From: Candidatus Poribacteria bacterium
Lineage (GTDB): Bacteria; Poribacteria; WGA-4E; WGA-3G
NCBI GenBank assembly: GCA_028818705.1
Contig: JAPPNJ010000027.1
Coordinates: forward strand, 1 to 44,838
Direction: 5' to 3'
DNA length: 44,838 bases
Shown here: positions 41,949 through 44,838 of the stretch, one piece after another
Layout: each line of letters opens with the position of its first letter
Position numbering within the stretch: the first letter of the stretch is position 1
Notes under the pieces: generated by a model
The model's input: the letters and a program-made list of their open reading frames with translations, nothing else
The model's database searches: none
What the model was told of the DNA's origin: nothing
Position numbers and translations under genes: made by a program

Positions 41949-42581
41949 ATGACTTCCAACGAGAATCAAGTTCCAGAAAATCCACCTATAGAGGAAGATG
42001 AACAGACACCCGGCAATAAAGCCTTCAGGGTTGTCTGCATGACATTTTGCCTTGCAGTAACTCTTTTGTTTCTCTGGGTCTGGCACCACCAAACGCAGTT
42101 CAACGACCACTATCGGAAAGCAACTTTTCTGATGCGCAACGGCGAGGCAGAACAGGCGATCGAAGCGTATCAGAAGGCAATCAAAAATAAGACGCGCACG
42201 ATTTTCTTTACGAAAGAGCCTTCCGTTTACAACAACCTCGGACAGGCGCATCTGTATGCCGAAGAATACGCCGAAGCGATCGCGAATTTTGAAAAAGTAA
42301 TTAAGATGGCACCCGATATAGTTGAGGGGTACATCAACCTGACAACTGCGTATCTCCGACAGGATTTACCCGCTGATGCACGCACATCGTGCCTACATGC
42401 CCTCGAAACTTTCCCCAAGACTGCCCTACTCCATTACAATCTTGCATGTGCTTATGCGTTAGAGGGTGAATCACAAAAAGCGGTGGCCTCACTCACACAA
42501 GCAGTAAACCTCAATCCGGAGCTCAAGGCATTTGCCCAACAAGAAGACGCGCTTAAAAACGTTGTCTTTGAACTCCCCTGA
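41949..42581 (+). CDS. Membrane-anchored TPR protein
   Basis: 210 residues. A short acidic cytoplasmic start is followed by one membrane helix (about 27-45), then at least three tetratricopeptide repeats (about 55-190), including VYNNLGQAHLYAEEYAEAIANFEKVIKMAP and LLHYNLACAYALEGESQKAVASLTQAVNLNP. It is probably a scaffold on the outer face of the inner membrane. The start at ATG 41949 is the most downstream one before the helix; no clear ribosome site is seen. Confidence 0.8.
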   Translation: MTSNENQVPENPPIEEDEQTPGNKAFRVVCMTFCLAVTLLFLWVWHHQTQFNDHYRKATFLMRNGEAEQAIEAYQKAIKNKTRTIFFTKEPSVYNNLGQAHLYAEEYAEAIANFEKVIKMAPDIVEGYINLTTAYLRQDLPADARTSCLHALETFPKTALLHYNLACAYALEGESQKAVASLTQAVNLNPELKAFAQQEDALKNVVFELP

Positions 42582-42613
42582 ATTTTGCGTGTTTTCAATG
42601 TAGGTTAACAAGT

Positions 42614-43102
42614 TCAAGGCAACACATCCACTAACCTTCTACCACAGCGCGTTGTCTTAATTTCAAATGACTTGCCTCGAAAACGAACTCTCGACTGATT
42701 TTTATTGAGTTGTCTGACTTCCGCTCTACTAATCCCGTTGTGAAACAAGATTGGGTGGCAGATACTTTTAGGACCGCGTGGTGTATACCCAGCAGCAAAA
42801 TCAGCTCCAGCTTTTAGTTGTTGTACTGCCTTTAATGCCTCGGCATTACCGCCACCTTTGAGTTCCATTGGAACAACGACAAAGTTTCCTGCATCGTTGA
42901 AGTAAAAGAGAATACATTCGCATTGGTTTTCTCCTTTTTGTCCAGTCGGAAATACCTTATCTAAATCCACGACAACCCGATCATCTTCCGAAACGCCAGT
43001 TAGGTCTACACTACATCGACCGCGTCTGAACGAATTCCCGCTAAAGAGGTTTTCCTCGCCTATCTGGTTTCGGATATTTTCAAGGATTTTACTCCTGTTC
43101 AA
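42614..43102 (-). CDS. Putative PD-(D/E)XK-type protein, partner of AAA15 ATPase
   Basis: 162 residues. VVVDLDKVF (Asp 46/48), then VVPMELKGGG (Glu 80-x-Lys 82) and QQLKAGADF give the D...ExK...Q pattern of PD-(D/E)XK nucleases, with alternating strands and helices. This is a motif reading, not a firm match. The gene begins 14 nt inside the end of the ATPase gene, so the two are translationally coupled. An effector-nuclease role is inference. Confidence 0.6.
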   Translation of the reverse strand: MNRSKILENIRNQIGEENLFSGNSFRRGRCSVDLTGVSEDDRVVVDLDKVFPTGQKGENQCECILFYFNDAGNFVVVPMELKGGGNAEALKAVQQLKAGADFAAGYTPRGPKSICHPILFHNGISRAEVRQLNKNQSRVRFRGKSFEIKTTRCGRRLVDVLP

Positions 43103-44552
43103 CCTCAGTGCCTCCTGCTTCCTCCTCGAGCTGAGTTCGAAGGTCCACCGAACGGTTGTAAAGTTTTTCAGCTACCTCTCCATATTCCTCGGGTTCTATG
43201 CCCGCGATGTGCTCAAACAGGATTTCCTGTACCGGATCGTCTATGCTGAAATGCCACGCACCGACTTCTTCCTTCGTCAACCAAGTCGCTGGCTCCGTTT
43301 TATTTTTTCCAAGTTTCATTACTTCGCCTTCGCGGATCAGATTTCCAATTTGCTCAAGAAGCCAGTCGCTATGTGTCGTTATAATCACACGTACGCCTGC
43401 TCGAACTAAGCGGGCAAGAATCACAGCAACCTTGGTTTGTGCAGCAGGATGTAGGTGTGATTCGGGCTCTTCAATAATAAGTGTATCACCCGGTTGCACG
43501 ATCCCTCGCAGAAACAAAACGAGCGGCGCGAGTTCCGAAACCATTGACGAAGATCGACTCATACGCAAACCTTGTTCTGCTTTTTGTGGACGGTAGCGGA
43601 ATTCTGGATATTCTGCTGGTTGTCTAATTTCTATCTCTCCCCGTAGCACTTCATCTTCCAGAACTTTGGCAATTCCGCTCATTTCATCTGAAGATAGGCG
43701 GCGTTCATCATAATTTATGATTTGCTTTAAAAAGTCCGCTATCATCCCTGAAAACGTGGGAATTTCAGAAAATCGTTCCAATCCAACACGGGTGGCGCGA
43801 TCTACAAGGGAACTCGCAATCATACCGTGGCTTTGCATGATACCACTCCGGGCGGCAGGCAAGTAATAAGATTTTGCAGGTGCCATCCAACTAAAACCGC
43901 GTACGGGTTCTTGCCTCCAATCTCTGGTGTTAAGTGTCTCCCTTAACGCCATTCTATCGTCGTGACGCAGAACTGTATCTTCACCTACAGATCCATCTGT
44001 AGTAACTTCGGTGCCAGAATTATAGATGCCAAATGACCAGAGGCACTGGTTTTCCTCGCTCACTTTCAATAAGACCTTCATTGCATCATGCCGACTTTCC
44101 CTGAACCTTATGAGTTCTGAAGCGGACTCAAGGTCGAAACATCGTCTAAGTTCATCTTTAAACCTTTCAGAATTCACTAAATCCGATTGCAACCGGTCTC
44201 GTAACCACTGTGGTGAATCAGAAAATTTGAATGGCTGTCCAGTCGCATTTAATTTTTCAAGCACCTCTTGTGTTTCCTCTGATAATGCTTGAGTCGAGAC
44301 GATAGGATGTCGCGAGTAGTGAACACCAGCTAATTGGAGAATACGATGAGGCGACCAAGGAACTCGTGAGATTCCATAAAAAGTACTCTGCAATGCATAA
44401 ATCAGCGCAGCGAGATACGTCTTGCCGGTGTTGCTCTCACCAACAAACACAGTCAGTGGGCGCAGATCTATCTCTGCCTTTTCTATCGGTCCGAAATTTT
44501 CCACCGCAAGTTGGATATCTGGGTGCTGCTGTCCATTTTTGGTCTTTTGCAT
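43089..44552 (-). CDS. AAA15/OLD-like ABC-type ATPase
   Basis: 487 residues. VENFGPIEKAEIDLRPLTVFVGESNTGKT has the Walker A (38-45) of SMC/OLD-like ATPases. An ABC-signature-like SSSMVSELAPLVLFLRG precedes Walker B LIIEEPESHLHP (about 358-369), and ITTHSDWLL supplies the H-loop. The middle 200 residues are a variable coiled-coil/helical insert. No TOPRIM domain is seen. Such ATPases pair with nucleases in phage defence (for example Septu or PARIS-type systems). It has its own promoter (44585-44613). Confidence 0.85.
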   Translation of the reverse strand: MQKTKNGQQHPDIQLAVENFGPIEKAEIDLRPLTVFVGESNTGKTYLAALIYALQSTFYGISRVPWSPHRILQLAGVHYSRHPIVSTQALSEETQEVLEKLNATGQPFKFSDSPQWLRDRLQSDLVNSERFKDELRRCFDLESASELIRFRESRHDAMKVLLKVSEENQCLWSFGIYNSGTEVTTDGSVGEDTVLRHDDRMALRETLNTRDWRQEPVRGFSWMAPAKSYYLPAARSGIMQSHGMIASSLVDRATRVGLERFSEIPTFSGMIADFLKQIINYDERRLSSDEMSGIAKVLEDEVLRGEIEIRQPAEYPEFRYRPQKAEQGLRMSRSSSMVSELAPLVLFLRGIVQPGDTLIIEEPESHLHPAAQTKVAVILARLVRAGVRVIITTHSDWLLEQIGNLIREGEVMKLGKNKTEPATWLTKEEVGAWHFSIDDPVQEILFEHIAGIEPEEYGEVAEKLYNRSVDLRTQLEEEAGGTEVEQE

Positions 44553-44584
44553 TGTTCTGCCCTGCCGACGATGATTTTAAACCA

Positions 44585-44613
44585 ATTATACGGGCATTCC
44601 TACCTATTTGCAA
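44585..44613 (-). promoter_or_regulatory. Promoter of the AAA15-nuclease pair
   Basis: On the minus strand TTGCAA and TATAAT are 17 nt apart, about 33 nt before the ATPase ATG. Confidence 0.65.
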
Positions 44614-44615
44614 CG

Positions 44616-44643
44616 AAAAATGGGCGAGAATAAATCCCGCCCA
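44616..44643 (-). terminator. Rho-independent terminator of the LamG gene
   Basis: On the minus strand a 10-bp stem (ATGGGCGGGA with TCTCGCCCAT, one G-T pair) with loop TTTATT is followed by TTTTT. It separates the LamG gene from the promoter of the ATPase. Confidence 0.75.
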
Positions 44644-44682
44644 TCTCCATTACAATAAGCAGTAGCTGGATGTACGTCGTCT

Positions 44683-44838
44683 CTATCTCTTCAAATTACC
44701 CCACATCGTTGCTAACTTACCGCGGGCAGAAACATCGAGTGTATCATTGATGGTTTTCTGAATGTCCGCTTGGGAAAGGGCGTAGTTGGCTAACATCAAC
44801 TCATCAATACGTCCTTGAAAGAAACGGGGACAACACCC
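44683..44838 (-). CDS. LamG-type (ConA-like lectin) domain protein, C-terminus only
   Basis: Fifty-one codons from the window edge to TAG at 44683-44685. FQGRIDELMLANYALSQADIQKTI is the closing strand of a LamG/ConA-like domain (G.IDE..L.N.ALS..EI). The tail DVSARGKLATMWGNLKR follows it. The protein is probably exported. The rest lies outside the window. Confidence 0.75.
   Translation of the reverse strand, partial: GCCPRFFQGRIDELMLANYALSQADIQKTINDTLDVSARGKLATMWGNLKR

Noticed and set aside
1..44838. Reassignment of TGA to Trp throughout the genome
   Set aside because: TGG encodes the conserved Trp positions, and several clear genes end in TGA (3107, 22904, 25173, 42581).

Overview
The window looks like a chromosomal segment of a Gram-negative-type bacterium of the kind recovered as sponge-associated or marine Candidatus Poribacteria. 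This assignment is inference. It rests on two phytanoyl-CoA dioxygenase (PhyH) proteins, two Gfo/Idh/MocA oxidoreductases, a DUF1501 protein, a LamG protein, a DUF6785-like permease, fused CoaBC, and many short hairpin repeats between genes. TGG is used for Trp and TGA as a normal stop (for example at 3107, 22904, 25173 and 42581).

Layout. 1-3.7 kb: end of tRNA-Gln, rplY, an exported N-acetylmuramoyl-L-alanine amidase, a repeat-filled gap, a GerMN-domain membrane protein and pth. 3.9-8.8 kb: a D-threonine-aldolase-type PLP enzyme, a large polytopic membrane protein, a small putative winged-helix protein, maf and an IolB-like protein. 8.8-12.9 kb: minus-strand operon yebC-(ruvC remnant)-ruvA-ruvB-queA-yajC. 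13.3-14.8 kb: a zinc-ribbon protein and a PAP2-like membrane protein. 14.8-15.8 kb: a tandem-domain peroxiredoxin whose two catalytic positions are both UGA, best read as selenocysteine. 16-19 kb: PhyH and Gfo/Idh/MocA genes. 19.2-20.5 kb: a cytochrome bd locus collapsed by an internal deletion. 20.6-24.3 kb: fused TRAP permease, DUF3311 protein and sodium:solute symporter, with overlapping ends. 24.4-28.8 kb: a lipoprotein, then rsmA, coaBC, gmk and a polyferredoxin on the minus strand. 29.2-39.4 kb: mostly plus-strand genes: SDR, a frameshifted lipoprotein, DUF1501, rsmD, double cupin, a GH-D-like glycosidase, a family-4 UDG-like protein, a CysQ/HAL2-like phosphatase and an MDR dehydrogenase. 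39.7-44.8 kb: a GIY-YIG-like protein, Gfo/Idh/MocA, a TPR protein, an AAA15 ATPase paired with a putative PD-(D/E)XK protein (a possible defence module), and the C-terminus of a LamG protein.

The strongest novelty candidate is the exported double peroxiredoxin at 14821-15834. Reading through two in-frame UGA codons joins three open segments into one 337-residue protein. Both UGAs sit at the peroxidatic cysteine position, and each is followed after exactly 14 nt by a hairpin in the position expected for a bacterial SECIS element.

The second theme is hairpin repeats. At least five families have fixed flanks or loops and stems that differ by compensatory changes, and there are at least three MITE-like elements. 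Several repeats lie inside genes and are translated: in the CoaC/CoaB linker, in a TRAP permease loop, inside a glycosidase and at that glycosidase's C-terminus. Gene decay is also visible: only the tail of ruvC remains, cydA is joined out of frame to the end of cydB, and a lipoprotein carries a 2-nt frameshift.
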